Positions 52,683 to 61,811 of a DNA stretch of 64,000 nucleotides are shown here, one piece after another; the stretch's first letter is position 1, and every line of letters starts with the position of its first letter. The notes below the pieces were generated by a model. The model had not been told where the DNA came from. It saw only the letters and a list, made by a program, of their open reading frames with translations, and did no database searches. The stretch comes from UBA4877 sp002399285 (lineage in GTDB: Bacteria; Bacillota; Thermoanaerobacteria; Thermoanaerobacterales; UBA4877): assembly GCA_036771835.1 (NCBI GenBank), contig DAIPGN010000007.1:1-64000 (forward strand), given 5' to 3'. The translations under genes were made by a program, and so were the position numbers.

Positions 52683-54950
52683 ATGGAAACAAAGGAGTTT
52701 AGAAACAGGTTTATTACGTATACGGTAATAATTATCCTTCTTTTTTCTGTTATCTTCGGAAGATTGATAGAGCTTCAGGTGGTTCAGGGCAGCTATTACA
52801 GAGAGTGGTCGGATGAAAAGAGACTGAGACTGATCACCGTCAAGGCTCCGAGAGGCAAGATCACTGACGCTAACGGCGTTGAGCTGGCAAACAGCAAGCC
52901 GATCTTCTGCCTGGATATCGTGAGGACCAATATAGACGATGACAAACTCAACAGCGTGATAATCGGAGTAATAGACATTTTAAAACAGAATGGAGAGGAG
53001 TACATAGATACCCTGCCCATTTTTTCGGACGATGATGAAAGGGTATACTTTAACTTTAAGAGTTTTGAGAATGAAGACGTAAGCGGAGACGTACTCGCGG
53101 CTAGGGAAACGCGTTGGAAAAAAGATCACGATATAGCGGCGGATGCCGATGCGCAGAAGGCTTGGGACACATTAAAGAAGAAGTATGGCATAGACGACTC
53201 ATATGGCATACAGGACATAAGGCAGATAATGAATATTCGCACATTGATGTCCGAGCAGGGGTATAAATCTTATCAGCCGGTCACCATAGCCAAGGACATT
53301 TCGGAAAAGACCGTGGCTGAGCTGGAGGAGAAGCATATAAACCTTCCCGGCGTGATGGTCGACGTGGAACCGGTCAGACAGTATCCCGAAGGCAGCCTTG
53401 CATCACAGGTACTGGGTTATATAAGCAGGATAGATACGGACACTCTGAAGAAGCTGGATCAGACTAAATATAAACCGGACGACCTGATAGGAACGGTAGG
53501 GATAGAAAAATCCTTCGAGGAATACCTCAAAGGTACCGACGGCGGAGAGTATGTAGAGGTGGATGCCCTGGGCAGAAAGGTAAGGAGCGTATCCTATAAA
53601 GAGCCCTCCCCGGGTGACACGGTGGAACTTACGATCAAGGAAAAATTGCAGAAGGCTGCGGAACAGGGCCTGATAGAAACCATGGAGGATATAAGGGCGG
53701 GCAAAAACGGTTTTACCAGGTCGCCATACGCTCAGATGGGAGCGGCAGTAGTCATCGACGTAAGAACAGGAGCGGTTTTGGCGCTGGCCAGTATCCCCGA
53801 TTTCGATCCCAATGTATTTGCCATGGGCAGTCCGTCCGTGGAAGAATATGCCGCGCTCAACCCCAAGGATGCCACGGAGCGCACTCCCAAGCCCTTGTGG
53901 AACTATGCGACAAAGGGGGCGATACCTCCCGGGTCTACCTTTAAGATGGTAACGGGTATGGCGGGACTTATGGAAGGAGTCATAACGCCGAAAGAACAGA
54001 TACTGGATAAGGGGGTGTATCCTTATGCTCATCATCCCGCATGCTGGTTGTGGAACGAGTATCACAGGACACACGGGCTGGTGGATATTACCAAGGCAAT
54101 ACAGGTATCCTGCAACTATTATTTCTTTGAGGTGTCGCGGAGATTGGGCATAGATAAGCTTGCAGAGTATGCGCAGAAATTCGGCCTTGGACAGAAGACC
54201 GGCATAGAAATAGAAGAACAGGCCGGCACTATAGCCAATCCCGGTATTTTGAAGGATACGGCGACGAACGACCTCTACTATATCAAAAACGTACTCAAGC
54301 TGATAGACCAGCATCAAGTGGATGAACTCTCGAAACTTGTCGACTCGGGAGAAATAAGGGACAGCGTCATCGTAAAGAAGATGAACGAACTGGGTATAAC
54401 AGATAAAAAAGCGAGGGACAAGGTGCTGTATGCGATAAAGGGCACGCAATGGAATCTGGGTATGACTCTGAGCGCGGCCATAGGGCAGGGCCAAAACTCA
54501 TTTACCCCGCTTCAGATGGCTAATTATATAGCAACTTTGGTAAACGGAGGCACGAGATACAGGCCGCATCTGCTTAAAGAGATCGACACCTACGACGGCA
54601 AGGTAGTGAAGAAGGCACAGCCGGAAGTGCTGGATAAATTAAATTTCAATGAGGAGTATGTGGACTATATCAAAGAAGGTATGAGAGCCGTTACCGAAAT
54701 GGGCGGAACGGCGTCGGGCACGTTTTCCAATTATCCCGTCCCCATCGGCGGCAAGACCGGATCGGCACAGAGACCCCCGTACAACGCTTACGGCTGGTTC
54801 GTCGGTTTTGCACCCTATGACAAGCCGGAGATTGCTGTGGCCGTCGTCATATATGAGGCCGGAAGCGGTAGCTATACCGCCCATGCGGCTAAAAACATTT
54901 TTGATGCCTACTTTGATTTGGATGAGCCGGATCAGAATCCAATAAAATAG
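52683..54950 (+). CDS. mrdA: Class B penicillin-binding protein 2
   Basis: Elongation transpeptidase of 755 residues. One N-terminal helix (YTVIIILLFSVIFGRLIEL) precedes the pedestal domain (APRGKITDANG) and the transpeptidase domain with SxxK in PGSTFKMV (S near 418), SCN in QVSCNYYF and KTGSAQ near 691. It is longer than E. coli PBP2 by an insert between about 95 and 200 and another near 515-580. It cross-links side-wall peptidoglycan with RodA (56848). It ends the mreBCD unit before a terminator. Confidence 0.95.
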   Translation: METKEFRNRFITYTVIIILLFSVIFGRLIELQVVQGSYYREWSDEKRLRLITVKAPRGKITDANGVELANSKPIFCLDIVRTNIDDDKLNSVIIGVIDILKQNGEEYIDTLPIFSDDDERVYFNFKSFENEDVSGDVLAARETRWKKDHDIAADADAQKAWDTLKKKYGIDDSYGIQDIRQIMNIRTLMSEQGYKSYQPVTIAKDISEKTVAELEEKHINLPGVMVDVEPVRQYPEGSLASQVLGYISRIDTDTLKKLDQTKYKPDDLIGTVGIEKSFEEYLKGTDGGEYVEVDALGRKVRSVSYKEPSPGDTVELTIKEKLQKAAEQGLIETMEDIRAGKNGFTRSPYAQMGAAVVIDVRTGAVLALASIPDFDPNVFAMGSPSVEEYAALNPKDATERTPKPLWNYATKGAIPPGSTFKMVTGMAGLMEGVITPKEQILDKGVYPYAHHPACWLWNEYHRTHGLVDITKAIQVSCNYYFFEVSRRLGIDKLAEYAQKFGLGQKTGIEIEEQAGTIANPGILKDTATNDLYYIKNVLKLIDQHQVDELSKLVDSGEIRDSVIVKKMNELGITDKKARDKVLYAIKGTQWNLGMTLSAAIGQGQNSFTPLQMANYIATLVNGGTRYRPHLLKEIDTYDGKVVKKAQPEVLDKLNFNEEYVDYIKEGMRAVTEMGGTASGTFSNYPVPIGGKTGSAQRPPYNAYGWFVGFAPYDKPEIAVAVVIYEAGSGSYTAHAAKNIFDAYFDLDEPDQNPIK

Positions 54951-54954
54951 TAAT

Positions 54955-54993
54955 AAAAAAATAGATAGGTTTAATAAGACCATCTATTTTTTT
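54955..54993 (+). terminator. Intrinsic terminator of the mre unit
   Basis: A 15-bp stem with one bulged A (54955-54970 with 54979-54993), an 8-base loop and a T-run. Confidence 0.88.
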
Positions 54994-55017
54994 TACCCGA
55001 TCAGGAGGATTTTTGCA

Positions 55018-55041
55018 ATGAATGAAGAAATAACAAAGTAG
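55018..55041 (+). CDS. Seven-codon micro-ORF ahead of minC
   Basis: ATG to TAG encodes MNEEITK. A perfect AGGAGG lies nine bases before the ATG. It ends 18 bases before the minC start, which has its own GGAGG. It may be a leader peptide, a translation-coupling device or a relic. Confidence 0.4.
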   Translation: MNEEITK

Positions 55042-55059
55042 TAGATACGGAGGATAAAT

Positions 55060-55662
55060 ATGTCTAAACTCGATATAAAGGGCATGCGAAACAGGCTTAT
55101 CATTAATATTGACGATCATGATGATTTTATGGAGGCTTACAAAGACCTGGACGAAAGGTTGGGGAGATCCGCCGATTTCTACAAAAATTCTCATATGAAG
55201 GCAATCGTTAGGGGGAAGAAATTGGATCAAGGCGAAAGAGATATGATGAGAGAGCTTCTGGAATTCAGATATGGTTTTAAGACATTATTCATTAGCTCCG
55301 CCGATCAAAAAAATAATGATTCGGTAAAATTTATTCAGGGTACCGTCAGATCGGGTCAGCTTGTGGAAGAACCGGGCCATATAGTGGTTTTGGGGGATAC
55401 CAACGACGGCTCGGAGATAAGAGCCGGAGGCAATATTATTGTTATGGGCAGGACAAACGGACTGCTGCATGCAGGCTATCCCGATAAAAGCGATGCCGTC
55501 GTTGCTGCGGTCAGGATGGAAAGCCTTCAGATACGGATTGGGAATAACATCTCGCGGGCTCCCGACGCAAAAGTATACCGGGCCGACGTTCCCGAAATCG
55601 CTTATGTAAAAGATGGAAAAATTATTATAGAACCTCTTAACCAAAAAAGTAAAATGTTGTAA
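55060..55662 (+). CDS. minC: Septum-site protein MinC
   Basis: Division inhibitor of 200 residues acting on FtsZ. The C-terminal beta-helix domain has GHIVVLGDTNDGSEIRAGGN-type repeats (VVLGDTNDG, IVMGRTNGLLHAG) that bind MinD. The N-terminal domain is small. minCDE as one unit follows a terminator, so it needs its own promoter near 54995-55045. Confidence 0.93.
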   Translation: MSKLDIKGMRNRLIINIDDHDDFMEAYKDLDERLGRSADFYKNSHMKAIVRGKKLDQGERDMMRELLEFRYGFKTLFISSADQKNNDSVKFIQGTVRSGQLVEEPGHIVVLGDTNDGSEIRAGGNIIVMGRTNGLLHAGYPDKSDAVVAAVRMESLQIRIGNNISRAPDAKVYRADVPEIAYVKDGKIIIEPLNQKSKML

Positions 55663-55687
55663 AATATAGTTGAGGAGGGATTGAAGG

Positions 55688-56488
55688 ATGGGAACAGTTT
55701 TCGTAGTAACTTCGGGAAAGGGCGGAGTAGGTAAGACGACCACGACCGCTAACATAGGAACAGGACTGGCATTGGCAGGAAATAAGGTGGCTTTGGTGGA
55801 TGCGGATATCGGCCTGAGAAATCTGGACGTGGTCATGGGCCTTGAGAACAGGATCGTCTATGATATAGTGGATGTCGTTGAAGGAGAATGCAGATTGAGG
55901 CAGGCCTTGATAAAGGACAAGCGCTATGAGGGACTCTATCTGCTGCCCGCTGCGCAGACGAAGGATAAGACGGCCATAAGCCCCGAGCAGATGCAAAAGC
56001 TATGCAATGAACTCAAAGAAGAATTTGACTATATCATAGTGGATTGTCCGGCAGGGATAGAGCAGGGCTTTAAAAATGCCATTGCCGGCGCGGACAGGGC
56101 GATAGTGGTAACTACGCCGGAGGTATCGGCCGTAAGGGACGCGGATAGGATAATAGGCCTGCTTGAAGCGAATGACCTGAGGGACGATTATCTCATCATA
56201 AACAGGATACGTATGGATATGGTCAAGCACAACGACATGCTGAGCATAGACGATATGCTGGATTTTCTTGCCATAACCCTTGTGGGAGTAGTTCCGGATG
56301 ATGAAAAGATAGTCATCTCGACCAATAGGGGAGAGCCGGCTGTCACCGACGATAAATCCATGGCGGGCAAGGCCTATAGGAATATAACCAAAAGGCTGCT
56401 GGGAGAGGATGTGCCGTTTATGGATCTCAATACCGATGATAGTTTCTTTGGACGGCTGAAAAAATTGTTTGGCATCGGCGCAAAATAG
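55688..56488 (+). CDS. minD: Septum-site ATPase MinD
   Basis: Membrane-binding ATPase of 266 residues. Deviant Walker A is SGKGGVGKTTTTANI, the switch is VDADIGLRNLDVVMG, and the C-terminal amphipathic helix is FFGRLKKLFGI. It recruits MinC and is released by MinE. GAGGAGGG lies before the ATG. Confidence 0.97.
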   Translation: MGTVFVVTSGKGGVGKTTTTANIGTGLALAGNKVALVDADIGLRNLDVVMGLENRIVYDIVDVVEGECRLRQALIKDKRYEGLYLLPAAQTKDKTAISPEQMQKLCNELKEEFDYIIVDCPAGIEQGFKNAIAGADRAIVVTTPEVSAVRDADRIIGLLEANDLRDDYLIINRIRMDMVKHNDMLSIDDMLDFLAITLVGVVPDDEKIVISTNRGEPAVTDDKSMAGKAYRNITKRLLGEDVPFMDLNTDDSFFGRLKKLFGIGAK

Positions 56489-56501
56489 AGGAGGTATGGT
56501 T

Positions 56502-56777
56502 ATGGGACTTTTTGATTTTTCTTCCAGGGGGAGTAGTAAGGATGTTGCCAAGGAACGGCTCCGTTCTATACTTGTGCAGGATCGGACCAATGTATATCCT
56601 CAATATCTTGATATGATAAAAAATGACATTGTCAAAGTCATATCCGACTATGTCGAGATCGATACCAACGGCATGGAGATCAAGATAGCCAATGTGCTCA
56701 GGGCTTCAGACAATACCAACGTGCCGGAACTCGTTGCCAATGTGCCGATAAAGAGGATGAAGAACATAGGGAAATGA
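56502..56777 (+). CDS. minE: Cell-division topological factor MinE
   Basis: Protein of 91 residues. The MinD-interacting part is AKERLRSILVQDRTNV and the C-terminal dimer domain VKVISDYVEIDTNGMEI. MinE in place of DivIVA is the clostridial arrangement. ATG at 56502 with GAGGAGG seven or eight bases upstream; an upstream in-frame ATG (56496) is too close to the SD. Confidence 0.93.
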   Translation: MGLFDFSSRGSSKDVAKERLRSILVQDRTNVYPQYLDMIKNDIVKVISDYVEIDTNGMEIKIANVLRASDNTNVPELVANVPIKRMKNIGK

Positions 56778-56847
56778 GCAGCCAATATTTTCATTTAAAG
56801 TGCCGCCTCACTATGTGTTATAATTATAGGATATGGGGTGGTGCAAA

Positions 56848-57957
56848 ATGATCGATAAAAAACTTATAAAAAATATCGATTTTGTCCTTCTTATTTGTAT
56901 ATATATTGTGTCTGCGATCGGGCTGATTGCGATAAGCAGCGCCACCCATGTGCAGGAGAGCGGTTCTTATTCTTCGGTCATAAAACAGGCGCTGTCGCTT
57001 GCCATAGGAACGGTCGCATTTATTGTAATGATCAGCTTTGATTATAGTTATCTGAGCGCCTACAGCAAATATATATATATATTTAATATTATCATTCTCT
57101 TAATGGTATGGGTCGCGGGCATCGGTCATCAGTCGAAGGGCGCGCAGAGTTGGATCGCCCTCGGATTTTTAAATTTCCAGCCTTCGGAGTTTGCAAAGGT
57201 GGCAATTATTATAAGCCTGTCTAAATTTTTGGCGGACAGGGATGGACCGCTGGACAATGCGCATGATGTGCTCATGGTATTGCTCAATGTCGGCATACCG
57301 TTCATATTGATCTTTATACAGCCGGACTTGGGAACGGCGCTGGTATTTGCCGCGGTTACCATAGGAATGCTTCTCATTTATGGAGTCGACTTCAAGTGGA
57401 TACTCGCGGGAGGAGCGACCTTGGCTGTCTCTATGCCTATAATATGGTTTTATGCATTGGAGCCGCATCAGAAGAACAGGATCATCACCTTCTTAAATCC
57501 CAGCCTTGATCCGCTTAAAACAGGCTATCATGCGATACAGTCAAAAATCGCGGTAGGCTCGGGAATGTTGACGGGAAGAGGTTTGTATAACGGGACTCAG
57601 ACGCAGCTGAATTTCCTGCCGGAAGCCCGTACGGACTTCATCTTTTCCGTGGTGGGGGAAGAGCTTGGCTTTGTCGGAGCCGCGACCATTGTGCTGCTCT
57701 ATTTTATCATATTATATAGGATAATCAGGATAGCCATGAAGGCGAAAGATAAATTCGGCATGTATCTATGCGTGGGTGTGGCTTCTATGTTTTTATTCCA
57801 GATATTCGAAAATATAGGCATGACCATAGGGCTGATGCCTATAACCGGTATAACGCTGCCCTTCATGAGTTATGGCGGCAGTTCGCTTTTGGCAAACATG
57901 ATTTCCTTGGGTATGGTGATAAACGTGGGTATGAGAAAGCAAAAGATAAACTTCTGA
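56848..57957 (+). CDS. rodA: Rod-shape SEDS glycosyltransferase RodA
   Basis: Lipid II polymerase of 369 residues, ten or so transmembrane helices. SEDS motifs: NFQPSEFAKVAIIISLSKFL, FIQPDLGTALVF, FLPEARTDFIFSVVGEELG and ITGITLPFMSYGGSS. It works with PBP2. ATG at 56848 after GGGGTGG. Confidence 0.95.
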   Translation: MIDKKLIKNIDFVLLICIYIVSAIGLIAISSATHVQESGSYSSVIKQALSLAIGTVAFIVMISFDYSYLSAYSKYIYIFNIIILLMVWVAGIGHQSKGAQSWIALGFLNFQPSEFAKVAIIISLSKFLADRDGPLDNAHDVLMVLLNVGIPFILIFIQPDLGTALVFAAVTIGMLLIYGVDFKWILAGGATLAVSMPIIWFYALEPHQKNRIITFLNPSLDPLKTGYHAIQSKIAVGSGMLTGRGLYNGTQTQLNFLPEARTDFIFSVVGEELGFVGAATIVLLYFIILYRIIRIAMKAKDKFGMYLCVGVASMFLFQIFENIGMTIGLMPITGITLPFMSYGGSSLLANMISLGMVINVGMRKQKINF

Positions 57958-57968
57958 GGAGTGATTGC

Positions 57969-58403
57969 ATGAATATTGCTCTTGTGGCTCATGATGCGAA
58001 GAAAAAGCAGATGATAAACTTCGCTGTGGCGTATAGGGACATATTGGCCGGTCACACTTTGTTTGCAACGGGAGCTACGGGCGAATTGGTGGAGGAGCAC
58101 ACGGGACTCAACGTGCACAAGTTCCGGCCGGGCCCGTTGGGGGGCGACCAGCAGATCGGGTCCATGATAGCGCAGGATGAGATGGACATGGTCGTTTTCC
58201 TGAGGGACCCGCTTACGGCACAGCCGCATGAGCCTGACATAACTGCACTTCTGCGCATCTGCGACGTCCATAATATACCGCTGGCAACGAATATGGCCTC
58301 GGCGGAGGTGCTGATAAAAGGACTTTCGCGGGGAGATTTGGCTTGGCGCGAGGTCATAAATCCCATGCTTGGACAAAATGACGGGCAATGCAGTGAATGT
58401 TGA
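57969..58403 (+). CDS. mgsA: Methylglyoxal synthase
   Basis: Enzyme of 144 residues that turns dihydroxyacetone phosphate into methylglyoxal, a bypass of lower glycolysis. Motifs: ALVAHDAKKKQMINF, FATGATGELVEEHTG, GPLGGDQQIGSMIA with catalytic Asp and FLRDPLTAQPHEPDI. It starts right after rodA. SD GGAG. Confidence 0.95.
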   Translation: MNIALVAHDAKKKQMINFAVAYRDILAGHTLFATGATGELVEEHTGLNVHKFRPGPLGGDQQIGSMIAQDEMDMVVFLRDPLTAQPHEPDITALLRICDVHNIPLATNMASAEVLIKGLSRGDLAWREVINPMLGQNDGQCSEC

Positions 58404-58449
58404 CTAAATATCCCTGCTTTGAACCATAATGAATAATGTAATAAAGAAT

Positions 58450-58501
58450 GCCTCCTTCAAATATATTTAATTAATAGAATAAGGACGAAGGAGGCCTCCT
58501 T
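58450..58501 (+). promoter_or_regulatory. Alternative hairpins covering the M23 gene ribosome binding site
   Basis: A 14-bp perfect palindrome AAGGAGGCCTCCTT (58488-58501) ends at the ATG and includes the GGAGG SD. In addition GCCTCCTTC (58450-58458) can pair with GAAGGAGGC (58487-58495) across a 28-base loop. Either fold hides the SD. Confidence 0.6.
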
Positions 58502-59215
58502 ATGTATAAAGTACAATACGGCGGAAAGATCAAGGGGAGCGGACAAAAGAACCTGAAGAGCAGAGCTGCCAGGGTATTGCAGCAGACTGCGGTATCGCTT
58601 TTGATACTGGCGATATTGCTTACTCTATCATCCGTCAAGGTATCATTTTTCAAAAAAACCGTGGGTTATGTCAAAAAGGGCCTGGCCTACGATTATACCG
58701 TTGAAGACGGTATCAACGGCGTTAAATATGTATTCAAACAGATCCCGGTTTTTCGCGACAAAATAGTCTCGGTATTTAAGAATATGGACAGCGGGGATAC
58801 CCAACAGAAGATGGTAATGCCGGCGGAGGGTCCGATAACCTCGAAGTTTGGCATGAGGGTGCATCCCGTCTTTAATGACCTAAGGATGCATCAGGGAATA
58901 GACATAGGCGTGGAAGAAGGTACGCCGGTAAAGGCGGTGCTGGATGGCAGCGTTGAAAAGGTGGATTACGACAGTGAACTGGGCAAGTATGTTCTTTTAA
59001 AGCATAATGACAGGCTGGAAACACTATATGGACATCTGTCCGAGATAACGGTAAGCGTAAATGACAAAGTAAAGCAAAACGATACCATCGGGAAATCGGG
59101 AGCGACAGGCTTGGTAACGTCTCCAAACCTTCACTTTGAGGTATGGGAGAATGAGAAAGCCGTAGATCCTTTGACAAAAATCGATGACGATTCTGATGAA
59201 AAAATATTGAATTAG
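58502..59215 (+). CDS. M23 (LytM) peptidase-like protein in the spoIVFA position
   Basis: Membrane-anchored LytM-domain protein of 237 residues. The N-terminus is basic with one helix (TAVSLLILAILLTLSSVKVSF). The LytM domain has GMRVHPVFNDLRMHQGIDIG (H130, D134) and YGHLSE, but the usual HxH is NxH: the stretch reads SPNLHFEVW (N209, H211). So peptidase activity is doubtful, as in Bacillus SpoIVFA and SpoIIQ. In Bacillus, spoIVFA-spoIVFB lie between minD and rplU; here the M23 gene has that place but no spoIVFB follows. Confidence 0.85.
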   Translation: MYKVQYGGKIKGSGQKNLKSRAARVLQQTAVSLLILAILLTLSSVKVSFFKKTVGYVKKGLAYDYTVEDGINGVKYVFKQIPVFRDKIVSVFKNMDSGDTQQKMVMPAEGPITSKFGMRVHPVFNDLRMHQGIDIGVEEGTPVKAVLDGSVEKVDYDSELGKYVLLKHNDRLETLYGHLSEITVSVNDKVKQNDTIGKSGATGLVTSPNLHFEVWENEKAVDPLTKIDDDSDEKILN

Positions 59216-59302
59216 AGCAAAATTAAAAATGGTATAATATAAAAATATAAATCAGTTTATGATAAAATATTAATGTTATCAACAAAGGAAACGAGGAAGT
59301 AT

Positions 59303-61156
59303 ATGCTGAAGGACAAACTGCTGAACGAGATATTGCCTAAGGTTGAAAAGCCTGCTAGATATATAGGCAACGAATTGAACAGCGTACACAAGGAATACGA
59401 AAGCGGAATGGTCAGGTTTGTATTTGCCTTTCCCGATACTTATGAAATCGGCATGTCACATTTGGGTATAAAGATATTGTACCATCTGTTAAATAAAAGA
59501 GAAGATGTCGTGTGCGAGAGGGTTTTTGCGCCCTGGGTCGATATGGAAGAGATATTAAGGAGAGAAGGACTGCCTCTTTTTTCTCTTGAAAGTATGACTC
59601 CGATCGCGGACTTTGACATCATAGGATTTACCCTGCAGTATGAGATGAGTTATACGAATATCTTAAATATGCTTTCTCTGGCGGGAATACCCATGGATGC
59701 CGCGGACCGTGACGACTCTCATCCCTATGTGATAGCCGGAGGACCGTGTGCATACAATCCCGAACCCTTGGCACAGTTTATAGACTTTTTTGTCATGGGG
59801 GAAGGCGAAGAGGTCATCGGAGAAATAATGGACGTCTATAAGGAATGCAGGAAAAAGGGCACGTCCAGACAGGATCTGCTGCGCCGGATGGCGGATGTGG
59901 ACGGCGTTTATGTGCCGTCGCTGTACGTCATGACATATAATGAGGACGGCACGGTCAGAAGCGTGAAACCGGTAAGCGACGATCTGCCCGCAAGGATAAA
60001 GAAGCGCGCAGTCAAAAAGATGGACGAGGTCTATTATCCCGACAATATGATCGTGCCTTACCTTCAGACTGTGCATGACCGCATCATGCTGGAAATATTC
60101 AGGGGATGTACGCGGGGATGCCGCTTTTGCCAGGCCGGAATGATTTACAGGCCGGTCAGGGAGCGCTCGGTCGAAAACCTGATGGACCTGGCTGAGAAGC
60201 TTGTGGCGTCCACGGGATATGACGAGATATCCTTAGTTTCTTTGAGCAGCTGCGACTATACCTTTCTGGATGAACTGATAGAATCCCTCATGGATAAATT
60301 TAAAGAAAAGGGGATAGGGATATCCCTGCCGTCGCTGCGGATAGACTCGAATTATGTGGATATATTCAATAAGATCGAGGAGGTCAGAAAGTCGGGCATA
60401 ACTTTGGCGCCCGAGGCAGGCTCACAGCGCCTCAGGGACGTTATCAACAAAAACGTGACCGAGCAGGACCTTGTCAATGCGGTCAGCGCGGCCTTTAAAT
60501 TCGGCTGGCGCACGTTAAAACTCTACTTCATGATAGGCTTGCCTACGGAGACTGATGAAGACCTGGAAGGCATAGCGGAGCTTGGGGAGACCGTATTGAG
60601 AGAATATAAAAAGATCCACGGTAATACAAGGGGTCTTAAGGTGACTCTCAGTGCGTCGTCCTTTGTGCCTAAGCCCCATACTCCTTTTCAATGGGAGCCG
60701 CAGGACAGCATAGAGGAGATAATGAGAAAGCAGTCCCTTGCCAGGAGCAAAATAAGGGGACAGGCACTGAGATTCACATATCACGATGCCAAGCTGAGTT
60801 TCTTGGAAGCGGTCATTTCACGGGGAGACAGGCGTATATCCATGGTGCTGAAGAGGGCTTGGGAAAAGGGGTGCCGCTTTGACTCATGGAACGAATACTT
60901 TAAATTTGACCTATGGATGGAAGCATTTAAAGAAACCGGGATCGATCCCGGCTTTTACGCATCCAGGAAGAGACCGGACGATGAAGTCTTTCCTTGGGAT
61001 CACATTGACGTCGGAGTAAATAAAGAGTTTTTGAAGCGGGAGAGAGACAGGGCATACAAGGGCCGGACCACTTTCGATTGCCGGAAGCACTGCATAAAAT
61101 GCGGCGTACAAGATTTGGAAGAGGGGCTGAAATGCTATGGACAGGATCAGGGTTAA
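59303..61156 (+). CDS. TIGR03960-family radical SAM protein with B12-binding-like domain
   Basis: Radical SAM protein of 617 residues. The N-terminal B12-binding-like half leads to the radical SAM motif CTRGCRFC near residue 270, then TLKLYFMIGLPTETDED. The C-terminus ends with CRKHCIKCGVQ, a possible extra cluster. The function is unknown though it is widely conserved beside TIGR03936 and rng. ATG at 59303 has GAGGAAG upstream; an in-frame ATG at 59273 lacks one. Confidence 0.92.
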   Translation: MLKDKLLNEILPKVEKPARYIGNELNSVHKEYESGMVRFVFAFPDTYEIGMSHLGIKILYHLLNKREDVVCERVFAPWVDMEEILRREGLPLFSLESMTPIADFDIIGFTLQYEMSYTNILNMLSLAGIPMDAADRDDSHPYVIAGGPCAYNPEPLAQFIDFFVMGEGEEVIGEIMDVYKECRKKGTSRQDLLRRMADVDGVYVPSLYVMTYNEDGTVRSVKPVSDDLPARIKKRAVKKMDEVYYPDNMIVPYLQTVHDRIMLEIFRGCTRGCRFCQAGMIYRPVRERSVENLMDLAEKLVASTGYDEISLVSLSSCDYTFLDELIESLMDKFKEKGIGISLPSLRIDSNYVDIFNKIEEVRKSGITLAPEAGSQRLRDVINKNVTEQDLVNAVSAAFKFGWRTLKLYFMIGLPTETDEDLEGIAELGETVLREYKKIHGNTRGLKVTLSASSFVPKPHTPFQWEPQDSIEEIMRKQSLARSKIRGQALRFTYHDAKLSFLEAVISRGDRRISMVLKRAWEKGCRFDSWNEYFKFDLWMEAFKETGIDPGFYASRKRPDDEVFPWDHIDVGVNKEFLKRERDRAYKGRTTFDCRKHCIKCGVQDLEEGLKCYGQDQG

Positions 61157-61811
61157 ATACACGAAGGGAAGGGATGTAAGATATATTTCGCATCTGGACT
61201 TGATGAGGGCGTTGGAGAGGGCGCTTCGGAGAGCCGAAATACCCTTTGCGCTAACGGAGGGCTTTAATCCTAAACCCAAGATGAATTTTTCTCCCCCGCT
61301 TTCGCTGGGATATGTCAGTTGTGCGGAATACTTTGACGTCGACTTCACGACGGATATGCCGCCCGAAACATTTATATCTAAGATGAACGATGTGTTCCCC
61401 GTGGGAATAGGGATCACCGAGGCAGTCAAGATAGACCGCGCTTCGAAATCGCTGAACAGTATTATAAACGGCGCCCGGTACGTGATCCGTTACCCCTTTG
61501 GCAGCGATATTGCGGACAGAGCCGGTGAATTTTTGAATAATGAAATAATCATCGAGAAGAAGAGCAAGAGGGGCGTCAAGACTGTGGATATAAAACCGCT
61601 GATATATGATTTTTCCGTCAAGGGCGAGGATACGATAGAAACTTGGCTACCGGCGGGCAGCACTGAGAGCATAAATCCGATGTACGTGCTTAAGGCATAC
61701 CTGGATTTTGCCGGGGGAGAATTTCGTGAAGAGGGTGCATTTATAACGAGGACGGAGCAATATATCGACAGGGATGGGAATACGCCGATGCAGGCGGGTG
61801 TGTGCGCGTGA
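61137..61811 (+). CDS. TIGR03936/DUF2344 family protein
   Basis: Protein of 224 residues of the DUF2344 family: RVKYTKGRDVRYISHLDLMRA and FALTEGFNPKPKMNFSPPLSLG are typical. In other bacteria it is fused to or adjacent to the TIGR03960 radical SAM protein, so they probably work together on an RNA- or ribosome-linked task. It overlaps the radical SAM gene by 20 bases and rng by 4 bases. Confidence 0.9.
   Translation: MDRIRVKYTKGRDVRYISHLDLMRALERALRRAEIPFALTEGFNPKPKMNFSPPLSLGYVSCAEYFDVDFTTDMPPETFISKMNDVFPVGIGITEAVKIDRASKSLNSIINGARYVIRYPFGSDIADRAGEFLNNEIIIEKKSKRGVKTVDIKPLIYDFSVKGEDTIETWLPAGSTESINPMYVLKAYLDFAGGEFREEGAFITRTEQYIDRDGNTPMQAGVCA

Noticed and set aside
53403..54494. 363-codon open frame antisense to mrdA
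   Set aside because: Inside the PBP2 gene, no recognisable motifs or SD.
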